Below are positions 8,751-17,796 of a stretch of 64,000 nt of DNA, piece after piece; the first letter of the stretch is position 1, and each line of letters begins with the position of its first letter. The notes beneath the pieces are model-generated. The model did not search any database. It had not been told where the DNA came from and saw only the letters and a program-made list of their open reading frames with translations. Made by a program: the position numbers and the translations under genes. This stretch comes from Endozoicomonas arenosclerae (GTDB lineage: Bacteria > Pseudomonadota > Gammaproteobacteria > Pseudomonadales > Endozoicomonadaceae), in NCBI RefSeq assembly GCF_001562015.1, contig NZ_LASA01000066.1:37677-101676 (forward strand), given 5' to 3'.

Positions 8751-10160
8751 GTGGAAGTTAGAAACAAGATCATCAAAACCCTGACTGTCACGACGGCTGT
8801 ATTCACGATGGCGACAAGCATTAGCGCTAGTGCTGATTGGTCATCCTTTGTAAACGCCCGGGTGAGTCATGACAGGGCAACCGATTCTTATTTGGGGAGT
8901 CGTGATACCAAAACTGATTTTGGCATTACAGCTTTGGATGTTCGTTATGGTGGCGTCTGGCAGAACGATAATCTGGGTTCACTGGATTTGCTGACACGCT
9001 TCTATCTGGCAGGCAGTGATAAGGAGATCGGTAACACAGGCTTCGATGACAATAACTCCAGAACCTTTGCAGAACTGAAGCGCTTTAATTATCAGCTCAC
9101 GAATCCGGTGCACAATGGTGAATGGCAATATGCCATTGGTCGGACCCGTTTCAGGGAAAGTTCAGGCATGATGTGGGATAAAGACATTGAAGGATTCTCT
9201 CTCGGTTTTCATTCAACTTTGCTCAATGCAGAAGTCAGAGTTTCTGAAAGGCTAATGGCCTGGCGAACCGATCAGACCGATTTCTTTAATGAAGATCAAA
9301 AGATCCGATATTACTCAGGCATTGTCGACTATCAATGGTTTTATCAAAGCCACATCAGCGCCTTTGTTTTGCATCAGGATGATTATTCAGGCTTGCAGCC
9401 GATTGGCAGCCTTCACAATTCAGAAGATATCGATCGTCATGATCGTAATGCTACCTGGTTGGGCCTTTCCATATCCAGTCAGTTTGAACAGGGTATAGCA
9501 GTCCATCTGGGCGTTCAGACTGTAAAAGGTGAAGGCGTTGATTCCAATAGCAGCTCGGTTGGAAGTAAACGGCAAATAACAGGGCAGCAAACCTATGATA
9601 TCAGTGGCTGGCTGCTGGATGCCGGAGTCTGGTGGGAAATGCCACAACTGTCTTCCTGGTTTGGAGTCAATCTGACTCTGACCTCCAAAGGTGAAGATAA
9701 GGGTGACAGGGAAGGGTTCATCCAGTCTGACCTGGCCAGCAATCGTTATCGTGCAAGTGATCTTGGTCTCTCTTTTTACAAGACGGGTTACGCCTATCGC
9801 CAGACTTTGGAAAATCTTTCCATGGTTAGTCTGCTGTATGGGTTCCGCCAGGAGCAATGGCGAGCAGGCGTACAGTGGAATCTTATCCAGCGTCGAAACA
9901 GTAAGGCTGGTGTGGGTGACAGTCAGATCAGTACCGAAGAAGGGTTGATCGCTGGCAATCATTCTCTTGGTCAGACTCTGGATTTCGAAGTGAGCTGGTT
10001 ACCGGAAAACCTGCAGTTTTTTGAGTCTGTGGACAGGGTGCAGCTGACCATGAGGGCGGGGTTGTTCAGGGCTGGTGATGCTTATGGCAATGCCAGCGGA
10101 AAGACACGTTCCAGAGTGCTGTTGGAGTTTAAGGTCAGACAGGATCTGGAGGATTTCTGA
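8751..10160 (+). CDS. algE: Alginate outer-membrane porin AlgE
   Basis: AlgE is the 18-stranded beta-barrel through which alginate leaves the cell. The 469-residue protein has a signal peptide ending near SISASA at residue 28, then alternating amphipathic strands and an ending (RSRVLLEFKVRQDLEDF) typical of outer-membrane barrels. The start is GTG with GGGAGTAGG just upstream. No ATG near the signal peptide gives a better start. It lies 18 bases after algK. The stop TGA overlaps the algG start by 1 base. Confidence 0.92.
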   Translation: MEVRNKIIKTLTVTTAVFTMATSISASADWSSFVNARVSHDRATDSYLGSRDTKTDFGITALDVRYGGVWQNDNLGSLDLLTRFYLAGSDKEIGNTGFDDNNSRTFAELKRFNYQLTNPVHNGEWQYAIGRTRFRESSGMMWDKDIEGFSLGFHSTLLNAEVRVSERLMAWRTDQTDFFNEDQKIRYYSGIVDYQWFYQSHISAFVLHQDDYSGLQPIGSLHNSEDIDRHDRNATWLGLSISSQFEQGIAVHLGVQTVKGEGVDSNSSSVGSKRQITGQQTYDISGWLLDAGVWWEMPQLSSWFGVNLTLTSKGEDKGDREGFIQSDLASNRYRASDLGLSFYKTGYAYRQTLENLSMVSLLYGFRQEQWRAGVQWNLIQRRNSKAGVGDSQISTEEGLIAGNHSLGQTLDFEVSWLPENLQFFESVDRVQLTMRAGLFRAGDAYGNASGKTRSRVLLEFKVRQDLEDF

Positions 10161-11683
10161 TGATAAAAGGAATTTGGATGATCGGGTTTATGTTCATAGC
10201 CAGACCTTTGTTTGCTGTGGATGACCAACCCATTGATCAGACGCTATCAGAGGTAACAGCCAGAGCCGTTTCATCAGATGCATTAGCTTTGCCAGATCTG
10301 AGCCAATTCAGTACTGATGGCATCAGGGATATGGCTGCCAAAGAGAAAAACAGTCATCAATCTATTGATATAGAGATCTCGCGTTTCTGGGATCATGATG
10401 AGTTACTTCGTTTTACCCGTGATGGAAATCTACCGGTATACCTGCAAAAACAGGGAAAACTGCCAGAAGCCATAGTCATAAAGGAAGGTGTTGCCACACT
10501 GGCTGAACTTAACCGGATCATTAATGATGATCAGGTCATTAAACGACTAGAGGATAAAACCTATCTTTTAAGACGACCGATTCTGGTTAAACATGGCAGC
10601 TCTTTGCTGATAGAAGAGGGTGAAGAGCTTCGTCTGAGTGAAGAGCGTGGTGCTTTTCTGGTTAATAGTGGTCAGCTGTTTGTCTTGGACTCTATAGTTG
10701 CAGGGTGGCGAGAAGAAAAGCAACAGCCCGCACTTTACTCAGGTGATGAAAAAGCCTTTAGACCTTTTATCCTGGCCTGGAGTAACTCCCTGACCTACGC
10801 AGGCAATAGTACCTTTCAGTCACTGGGGTATCTGAAGGGAAAATCCTATGGCCTTTCACTGTCAATGGGACCTGCTCAGCTGGTGCAGAGTGGAGAAAAG
10901 CTGGATCACCCTACGGGCTGGCTGATTGGCAATTACTTCACTGATTTGTATTACGGCTTTTACAGTTACGAAGCCAACGATGTGGTGATCGCGAATAACC
11001 AGTATGAGAAGAATATAGTTTACGCTATTGACCCCCATGATCGTTCTGAGCGACTGATTATTTCCGGCAACAAAACCTTCGGAACAAAAAAGAAACACGG
11101 CATTATTGTCTCAAGGGAAGTGATCAACAGCTTTATTATCAATAACGTCAGTTTTAATAATAACGGCAGTGGGATCATGTTGGATCGCACTTCCACTAAA
11201 AACCTGATCTACAACAACAGCACCTTCAATAATAAAGGCGATGGTATAACGCTTTATGAATCATCGGATGCCCTGATCTACAAAAATAATGTTTTTGACA
11301 ACAAGAGAGACGGCATTCGGATGAGAAACAGTCAGAACGTCATTGTCGTTAAAAACAAAATTATGGCGAATAAAGGTGTGGGTGTTTATGGCTACATAAA
11401 GGAAGAGATTGAAGGTCGAAACCTTGAGCTTGATCCCTTTGAACCAAAATCTTCCATAGATCTGCTTGTCAGTAATCAAATTGAAGCCAATACGACAGGT
11501 GCTTTTCAGTTTGATGGGCTCGATTTTTCAATCTTTGGAAAAAATCAGCTTGATCATAATGGTCGGGGTGTCTTCAAGGGAGACTATTCAAGGTATGAAA
11601 GTCAGCTGCTGAATTACATCTATAAAGAACAGAAAACGGTATTGATTGAAGCTGAAACGGAAACAGAAATAGAAAATATCTGA
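10160..11683 (+). CDS. algG: Mannuronan C-5 epimerase AlgG
   Basis: AlgG converts some mannuronate residues to guluronate in the polymer as it crosses the periplasm. The protein has a signal peptide (first about 19 residues) and a right-handed parallel beta-helix made of repeated N-rich turns (residues about 265-450). The catalytic DPHD motif is at residues 291-294, followed by KKHGIIVSREV, both hallmarks of AlgG. Length (507 aa) is slightly below the Pseudomonas protein. Starting at 10160, it overlaps the algE stop as TGATG, so translation is probably coupled. Confidence 0.96.
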   Translation: MIKGIWMIGFMFIARPLFAVDDQPIDQTLSEVTARAVSSDALALPDLSQFSTDGIRDMAAKEKNSHQSIDIEISRFWDHDELLRFTRDGNLPVYLQKQGKLPEAIVIKEGVATLAELNRIINDDQVIKRLEDKTYLLRRPILVKHGSSLLIEEGEELRLSEERGAFLVNSGQLFVLDSIVAGWREEKQQPALYSGDEKAFRPFILAWSNSLTYAGNSTFQSLGYLKGKSYGLSLSMGPAQLVQSGEKLDHPTGWLIGNYFTDLYYGFYSYEANDVVIANNQYEKNIVYAIDPHDRSERLIISGNKTFGTKKKHGIIVSREVINSFIINNVSFNNNGSGIMLDRTSTKNLIYNNSTFNNKGDGITLYESSDALIYKNNVFDNKRDGIRMRNSQNVIVVKNKIMANKGVGVYGYIKEEIEGRNLELDPFEPKSSIDLLVSNQIEANTTGAFQFDGLDFSIFGKNQLDHNGRGVFKGDYSRYESQLLNYIYKEQKTVLIEAETETEIENI

Positions 11684-11712
11684 AAATTAAGGTCGGTCAG
11701 GGAGACAGGGTT

Positions 11713-13122
11713 ATGGTGTTCTCATCAACGGTATTTATTTTTCTCTTTTTGCCACTCTTTTTAATGCTCTATTATCTGACGCCCGGGCGTTGGAAAAACC
11801 TTTTGTTATTGGTGGCGAGCTACTCCTTCTATGCCTGGTGGCGAGTGGACTTTCTGGCACTGTTTATTGGTGTCACATTATGGAACTGGGTATTTGGAAA
11901 CCTGATTTATCAGCGTCAACAGGCCGGAGGCAGTGGTAAGAATTTACTGACAGTTGCCATTATTGGTGACCTGCTAACACTGGGTTATTTTAAATACGCA
12001 GATTTTGGTATCGACAGTCTCAATGGGTTGATGGCGACCATGGGTTATGAGCCTTTTGATCTGGCTCATGTACTGCTGCCTATAGGGATTTCATTCTATA
12101 CCTTTCAGGCGATCAGTTATGTCATTGACGTTTATCGAAAAGATGTAAAACCTACCAAAAACCTGATCGATTTTGCCGCTTTTATTGCCCTGTTCCCACA
12201 GCTGATCGCGGGTCCTGTTCTTAGGTACAAAGACCTTGCCGATCAGTTTGAGTCCAGAAGCCATACACTGGAAAAGTTTAACGAAGGTGCCTGGCTGTTC
12301 ATGATCGGCTTCTGCAAGAAAGTGCTGATAGCCGATACCATTGCGCCTATTGCCGATGCCAGCTTCGCCCTGGAATCTCCGACTTTCCTTGAAAGTTGGC
12401 TCGGGATTTTCGCCTACACCTCGCAATTGTATTTTGATTTCAGTGGTTACAGCGATATGGCCATTGGATTGGGTCTGATGCTGGGCTTCAGGTTTATCAA
12501 CAATTTCAATCAGCCTTATATCAGCCAGAGCATTACCGAGTTCTGGCGTCGATGGCATATCAGTTTGTCCAGCTGGCTGAGAGATTATCTGTATATTCCC
12601 CTGGGAGGTAATCGGGGAGGTGCATTCCTGACTTATCGAAATCTGTTTCTGACCATGCTGCTTGGCGGCCTCTGGCATGGAGCCAACTGGACGTTTCTGG
12701 TCTGGGGTGCCTGGCATGGTTTGATTCTGGCTTTTGAGCGTTATTTCAAGCTGGGAACATCGGATACCGATCCTCTTAAAGCGGCAAGGATACTGACTAC
12801 TCTTCTTCTAGTCATGATGGGGTGGGTATTCTTCAGAGCCGACAATGTCGGTACCGCTTTTGAATTCCTGTATAGCATGCTGGGTTTGAATGGACTCGAG
12901 TTTTCTGTAAAAGGCATCGCTGATGTCGCTTCCCTGTCCTTTCTTATGCTCTGTTTTTCCTGGTGGCTCATCTTCTACCGGGGTCTGAATCAAAGGTTAA
13001 AGAGTGAAAGTGTCCCGATTGGAATTAACTATTCCCAGTTGGCAATGTGCGGTCTGTTTGCGGTGGCGGTCAGCAAGCTGATGGCTGAATCCTATTCACC
13101 TTTTCTTTATTTCCAGTTTTAG
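11713..13122 (+). CDS. algI: Alginate O-acetyltransferase AlgI (MBOAT)
   Basis: AlgI is the multi-span inner-membrane MBOAT protein thought to pass acetyl groups from a cytoplasmic donor to AlgJ/AlgX. The 469 residues start MVFSSTVFIFLFLPLFL, as in Pseudomonas, and contain about ten or more hydrophobic spans. The essential MBOAT histidine in GGLWHGANW falls at H322, the same number as in P. aeruginosa AlgI. It begins 29 bases after algG. In P. aeruginosa algX and algL come before algI; here the acetylation genes come first. Confidence 0.96.
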   Translation: MVFSSTVFIFLFLPLFLMLYYLTPGRWKNLLLLVASYSFYAWWRVDFLALFIGVTLWNWVFGNLIYQRQQAGGSGKNLLTVAIIGDLLTLGYFKYADFGIDSLNGLMATMGYEPFDLAHVLLPIGISFYTFQAISYVIDVYRKDVKPTKNLIDFAAFIALFPQLIAGPVLRYKDLADQFESRSHTLEKFNEGAWLFMIGFCKKVLIADTIAPIADASFALESPTFLESWLGIFAYTSQLYFDFSGYSDMAIGLGLMLGFRFINNFNQPYISQSITEFWRRWHISLSSWLRDYLYIPLGGNRGGAFLTYRNLFLTMLLGGLWHGANWTFLVWGAWHGLILAFERYFKLGTSDTDPLKAARILTTLLLVMMGWVFFRADNVGTAFEFLYSMLGLNGLEFSVKGIADVASLSFLMLCFSWWLIFYRGLNQRLKSESVPIGINYSQLAMCGLFAVAVSKLMAESYSPFLYFQF

Positions 13123-13133
13123 AGGGACGAGCG

Positions 13134-14306
13134 ATGAACATGGATTACAGAAACGGGTTGAGGCGTTTCAATACTGATAGGCGCTCAAGGTTGTTCCCAT
13201 CATCTGCGTTTGGATTTCTGTTAGCTCTGATGCTTTTCTCGTTGGCTGGATTGTTGCCATGGAAGCAATGGTTTGTCCTGGAGGGGAATTGGAAAAATGG
13301 CGAAATCACTTCCGCTGTGGGCAAGCTTTATGACAAGGAGCATCCGGCTAGAAACTATGCCGTAGGGTTGTGGGCCCTGGTCAGTTATACGCTGTTTGGA
13401 GAAGGCCAGAAAGGCTTGTTTGTCGGTAAAGATGGTTGGCTTTTCATCAAAGAAGAGTTGGAGCCGTCAGCTCACGAGCATCAGGAAGTAGAGGCCGCGC
13501 GGGAACTCATTGAAATAGTTAAAAGTCATTTTGCAGAAAACGAAAGTCAGTTGTTGATTACAGTGATACCCGCCAAATGGCGTGTGGTTCCTGAAAATCT
13601 GGGCGAAAAAGAGATCGCTCCTGATATTGCTTTGAGAAGAAGTTATCTGCTGGATGCGTTTAGTAATAAACAAGCTGTTGGTCAGCAAGATATAGCCGTG
13701 TTTGATGCCTATGAGACCATGCGTGATTTAGGTGAAAAGGCTTTTCTTAGAACCGATACCCATTGGACTCCCCAGGCTACTGAGTCTGTGGCTGAGCGTT
13801 TGTCTCAGTCGATCAGGCAGCAATTTACAGATTTATCATACGATCAGACCTCATTTGAATGGCAGAGATCAGATCCGGAGATTTTTCGAGGAGATCTTTA
13901 TAACTTTTTGCCCTTGGGTAGGGGACTGGAAATGTTTGGACCCAGCCCGGATCTGATTGAAACGAAGCAATTGGTTTTGACTCATGAAGCTATTAATGGA
14001 GCTATCAATAACACTGAAAACATCCTGTTTGATGGACTGTCTTTCCCGGTCAATCTGGTAGGTACCAGTTATTCAGCTAATGAGCGTTGGCACTTTGCTG
14101 ATGCTTTGCAGAAGTCGTTGGGCATGGAAATTCCCAATCATGCTCAGGAAGGAAAAGGGCCCTTTCAACCGATGTTGGAGTATCTGGTCTCTGAAGAGTT
14201 CATTGAAAGTCCGCCTGAGCTGGTGATTTGGGAAATTCCCGAGAGGTATATGGGCGTGGAAGGTAATCAGAAGGTGTTGGAAGAGTACAGGAGCAAACAG
14301 TCATGA
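13134..14306 (+). CDS. algJ: Alginate O-acetyltransferase AlgJ (SGNH-like)
   Basis: AlgJ is a membrane-anchored periplasmic SGNH-like acetyltransferase that acts with AlgI and AlgF. The 390-residue protein has an N-terminal membrane anchor (about residues 25-45), the DTH motif at residues 208-210 (family D-x-H dyad) and the GTSYS nucleophile loop with S312. It starts 11 bases after algI with GGGACGAG upstream and overlaps algF by 4 bases (ATGA). Its nearest paralogue in the operon is AlgX; the membrane anchor and operon position support AlgJ. Confidence 0.92.
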   Translation: MNMDYRNGLRRFNTDRRSRLFPSSAFGFLLALMLFSLAGLLPWKQWFVLEGNWKNGEITSAVGKLYDKEHPARNYAVGLWALVSYTLFGEGQKGLFVGKDGWLFIKEELEPSAHEHQEVEAARELIEIVKSHFAENESQLLITVIPAKWRVVPENLGEKEIAPDIALRRSYLLDAFSNKQAVGQQDIAVFDAYETMRDLGEKAFLRTDTHWTPQATESVAERLSQSIRQQFTDLSYDQTSFEWQRSDPEIFRGDLYNFLPLGRGLEMFGPSPDLIETKQLVLTHEAINGAINNTENILFDGLSFPVNLVGTSYSANERWHFADALQKSLGMEIPNHAQEGKGPFQPMLEYLVSEEFIESPPELVIWEIPERYMGVEGNQKVLEEYRSKQS

Positions 14307-14956
14307 AGACCATTGAACGTCAATTCTTTAGCATTCTCCGGGCTTTTAGTGCTTTTCTGACAGCGATCTCTCTGTTCGCTTCAGGATCACTGTGGGCAGA
14401 AGTTTATGATCCGGTCGCTGCAGCAGATTCAGCTTTTGTCAGAGTGTATAGCGACCAGCCGGCCAGCATGAAAGATCTTTTGGTAGGAGGGAAAAAGCCG
14501 CCTTTCAACAAGGTGTCCGGGCTTACCCCCTACATTTTGTTAAAAGAAGGGACTCACAGTGTTCAGGGGTTACCAGGACTGGATGAAATAGAGCTGAAAG
14601 CCAAACGCTTTTATACCCTTTTAGAGCAGGGAGGAGGGTATATCGTCAAGGAAGATGAAGCATTCAATCGAAAATCGAAAGCGATGGTTCGTCTTTATAA
14701 TGTCAGTGACATGGAGAATATTTCTCTCAAAACAGCTGATGGCAAAGTCGCTATTCTCGAAGAAATTGCTGCCGGTTTGGAAGGTAGCAGAACGATCAAT
14801 GCGGTGAATGTTTCTTTAGCTATCTATGCAGGAGAACAACAAGTTGCCAAGGTGGGCAGCATTAAGTTCAAACGGGGAGAGGTTACCAATATTTTCTTTG
14901 GTGGTCAGAGTCAGCGTGTTTCAGTTGATAATAATAAGGTGTATACAAGGTTATGA
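14303..14956 (+). CDS. algF: Alginate O-acetylation adaptor AlgF
   Basis: AlgF is a periplasmic protein needed for alginate acetylation, thought to bridge AlgJ and AlgX. The 217-residue protein has a signal peptide ending near SLWA (about residue 31) and the family pattern VYDPVAAADSAFVRVY at the mature start. There are two small beta domains and no catalytic motif, as expected. Its start and stop overlap algJ and algX by 4 bases each. Confidence 0.92.
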   Translation: MKTIERQFFSILRAFSAFLTAISLFASGSLWAEVYDPVAAADSAFVRVYSDQPASMKDLLVGGKKPPFNKVSGLTPYILLKEGTHSVQGLPGLDEIELKAKRFYTLLEQGGGYIVKEDEAFNRKSKAMVRLYNVSDMENISLKTADGKVAILEEIAAGLEGSRTINAVNVSLAIYAGEQQVAKVGSIKFKRGEVTNIFFGGQSQRVSVDNNKVYTRL

Positions 14957-16395
14957 AACAGATCATTCCAGGCTGGCTTTTATTCTGTCTGTACTGCTCT
15001 TTTTCCCAGGCTGATATCTGGAATGGTGTTGATCTGACGCCACTATCTGTCTGTAAGGAATCTCAGAATGAAAGCGCTTATGAATCAAAAAGGTCCAAAG
15101 GTGCTTTGTTCTTGTCGAATGGCAAAGAGCAGTGGGTTTTCAGGTCAAAAGTCGGCTATACGACTAATTATTCGATGGACAAGAAGATAGTTGATGATCT
15201 GAAAAGACTTCAGGATGCTTTTGAGAAAAATGGTATAAGGCTGATTTATTTAAACCCTCCGGCCAGGACGCTTGTGAGTTCAGAGATGCTTGACTGGAAT
15301 GACCCTTTTACCCGTCAATTTGATATTGAGAAAGCAGAAGAAAGCTATAAGGAGCGAATAGAGCTTTTACAAGATAAGGGCGTGAATACCATTGATTTTT
15401 CTTCACTTCATCACTGGAAAAAAATCAATGAGCCTCTTTTTTTGAAGCGAGATATTCACTGGTCACCGGAAGGGGCGTTACAAACGGCCAACGTTGCCGC
15501 TGATGCCATTAAAATGCAGCCGGAATATGGTGATCTTGATGAGGTTATCTATAAAAGGGAACCTGCAGGGGTGAAAAGAATTAACAAAAGTATGCTAATG
15601 ATGACGTTAGCTGAGGTTTGTGATCGAAACGTCCCCTGGGAGTATGCTCGAGTCTACAGCTTTACAAAGCAGCAGTCAGAAGCTGACGCATCAACTTTGT
15701 TTTCTAATGACCTTTTTTCTGATGAAAAGCAACCCCAGATCATTTTATTGGGAACCAGCTTTAGTGCTTTGGATTACTTAGGCTTTGCAGATAGCCTTCA
15801 AAGTGAGTTGAAGAGAGATGTACTGAACTTGTCTGTGATTGGAGGTAACTATTCAGGGGCTATAGATCAATATTTACATGGCGAATATTCTTCTGAGGCT
15901 AAGCCTAGCTTTGTGGTTTGGGAGTCACTCTTACATCATATACCCAAGTCAGAATCTTTTTTTAGAAGAATGATTCCTCCTGTTTATGGTGGGTGTGAAA
16001 TTGATGAAGAGATTATTAATAATGAGAGTGAGCTTTCAATTGGAATTAACCCTGCTTTAGTCAATAAAAAGCCTCTTGATGAAATATTTAAAAGTGATGA
16101 ACATTTTCTAAAGTTTGAATTCGATAACACTTTGATTAATAAATTCGAAGTTAAGGTCTGGTACGCTAACGGCAAGTCGGAAAAGATTAAAATAGAACGA
16201 TCTAACCGAGTCGATAGTAATGGTCTTTTCTTTATTGAGCTGAATGCTGAGCCACCTCTTAAGGATCAGATGTTTGTTGCTGCAGACATCCTTTTAAAAG
16301 AAGATTTACCTCACTCAGGCACAGTGAAAACTTCCTTGTGTAAAAGAAAAGATTTGAATGAATCCAATTATATGGCAGGGATAAATAATGAATGA
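14953..16395 (+). CDS. algX: Alginate acetyltransferase/secretion protein AlgX
   Basis: AlgX acetylates alginate in the periplasm and is part of the export complex. The protein (480 aa; P. aeruginosa 474) has a short signal peptide, an SGNH-like domain and a C-terminal carbohydrate-binding region. The D-x-H pair is D167/H169 (KRDIHWSPEG) and the nucleophile loop GTSFSA puts the serine at S269, the same number as in P. aeruginosa. The C-terminal third (about residues 340-470) is more Lys/Asn-rich and the DNA here is more AT-rich. It overlaps algL by 8 bases. Confidence 0.93.
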   Translation: MKQIIPGWLLFCLYCSFSQADIWNGVDLTPLSVCKESQNESAYESKRSKGALFLSNGKEQWVFRSKVGYTTNYSMDKKIVDDLKRLQDAFEKNGIRLIYLNPPARTLVSSEMLDWNDPFTRQFDIEKAEESYKERIELLQDKGVNTIDFSSLHHWKKINEPLFLKRDIHWSPEGALQTANVAADAIKMQPEYGDLDEVIYKREPAGVKRINKSMLMMTLAEVCDRNVPWEYARVYSFTKQQSEADASTLFSNDLFSDEKQPQIILLGTSFSALDYLGFADSLQSELKRDVLNLSVIGGNYSGAIDQYLHGEYSSEAKPSFVVWESLLHHIPKSESFFRRMIPPVYGGCEIDEEIINNESELSIGINPALVNKKPLDEIFKSDEHFLKFEFDNTLINKFEVKVWYANGKSEKIKIERSNRVDSNGLFFIELNAEPPLKDQMFVAADILLKEDLPHSGTVKTSLCKRKDLNESNYMAGINNE

Positions 16396-17503
16396 ATTAC
16401 AGTTTTCTAGAACTGTTTCAATAGTGTTGTTAAAGATTTCTTTATTGGCTTTGATACCTTTGAATGTGTCAGCTTCTAATTTGTTAGGCAGTGATCGATA
16501 TGAATCTCTCTACAGTAGAAGTCTTAAAACGGATAAAAGCTATAAAGCAGTAAGTCAGGATTATTGCTCAGAAGTGGTAACCCCTTTTAGTGGACCTTTG
16601 AGTATGCCCAGTAAATATGAAGGCAGTGGCTCTGGAAGGGATCAGTTAAACGCAGAAGCTGAAGCGCGCTATAAAAAGCAGACTGAGGATATTAAGAAGT
16701 ATGAGCAGTACATGGCCAAAATTACCGATAAGTATGTACTGTCAGCAAGAAGGGATTCTGTTCTTCAGCAATGTGCGCTCAGTTGGCTGAATAAATGGGC
16801 TGAGGCAAAGTCCATGACACAGGATGCGACAACCTCAACCGGCCGTGCTGTGCGTCAATGGTTCCTCAGTTCAATCGCAGCAAGTTATCTCAAGCTTAAT
16901 CGACCGTTGTCAGAGGACGAAGCCATCAGGAATTGGCTGGCCGCCGTAGCCCTGAAAGTCATGGAAGATTACCAGGGCTACTTTGTCCGCCCTGAGAAAA
17001 TTAACAACCATATGTATTGGGCAGGTGCAGGGATCATGTTGACCGGGATTGTTGCCAGCAGGAAAGACTTTTTCGATTGGGGTGTAAGGGCTTTCAATGC
17101 AGGTGCCGACCAGGTGGACGACAACGGGTTTCTTAAAAATGAAATGAAAAGAAAGACCAGAGCGCTGGTTTACCATAATTTTGCCTTGATACCTCTGGTC
17201 ATTATGGCTGAGGAAGGAAAGTTGAATGGGATAGACCTTTATGGCCGAAATAATCAGGCAATCAAGCGTCTTGGTGCGGCGGTCATGACGGGAATAGAAA
17301 ATGTTTCGGTGTTCGCTGAAGCCAGTGGTTCAGCCCAGGATACAACCGGCTTGGAAAAGTCCTACTCACTGGTCTGGATGGAGCTTTATCAGCAGCATTA
17401 TCCACTCACTACAAGAGGTAAGCAGTTACTGACAGAACTACGCTCCATGCGACACACGTATATCGGAGGCAACCTGACCAATCTGATTTTATTAACGGAA
17501 TAA
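16388..17503 (+). CDS. algL: Periplasmic alginate lyase AlgL
   Basis: AlgL is a family PL5 mannuronate lyase that clears alginate stranded in the periplasm. The 371-residue protein has a signal peptide (about 1-29), the catalytic signature NNHMYW at residues 206-211 and the downstream RKTRALVYHNFAL helix with the catalytic Arg and Tyr. The start is set by its 8-base overlap with algX. It is the last gene of the tightly packed alg block; 293 bases separate its stop from algA. Confidence 0.95.
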   Translation: MNELQFSRTVSIVLLKISLLALIPLNVSASNLLGSDRYESLYSRSLKTDKSYKAVSQDYCSEVVTPFSGPLSMPSKYEGSGSGRDQLNAEAEARYKKQTEDIKKYEQYMAKITDKYVLSARRDSVLQQCALSWLNKWAEAKSMTQDATTSTGRAVRQWFLSSIAASYLKLNRPLSEDEAIRNWLAAVALKVMEDYQGYFVRPEKINNHMYWAGAGIMLTGIVASRKDFFDWGVRAFNAGADQVDDNGFLKNEMKRKTRALVYHNFALIPLVIMAEEGKLNGIDLYGRNNQAIKRLGAAVMTGIENVSVFAEASGSAQDTTGLEKSYSLVWMELYQQHYPLTTRGKQLLTELRSMRHTYIGGNLTNLILLTE

Positions 17504-17600
17504 ACTGTAAAACAGCTGAACAATTGGAAATGCCGCTTTCCTGAATAATGACAATAACAGTACTCCAGTCGTGGCATTTCAACGGAAAAAGCATAAATCG

Positions 17601-17765
17601 TAAGTACCTGGCCAGTTGTTTCGCAATATTCTGGCGAGTGGATTTTTTCATCCTTCAAGGCGCAACGTCGGGCGCGTAGCCTTAGCTACGTAACCAGAGC
17701 TGGAACACAGAAGGATGGAAAAAGCCGCCGTCCAGATTATGCGAGCACAACTGGTTAGGTACTTA
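17601..17765. repeat. 165-bp palindromic repeat element (copy C)
   Basis: It fills most of the 293-bp gap between algL and algA. The outer 55-base arms (17601-17655 and 17711-17765) are inverted copies that match at 40 of 55 positions by my count, starting TAAGTACCT. Between them lies a 55-base centre holding a small perfect hairpin, CGTAGC/GCTACG. It ends 31 bases before the algA ATG, so its RNA could affect algA expression. Its arm motif (GCGAGT then GATTTTTT) and length resemble the elements at 42088 and 54494. No transposase is present: it looks like a MITE or REP-like element. Confidence 0.7.
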
Positions 17766-17796
17766 TCAGCCGTTGAACAACAAAAGGAGAATCTTG

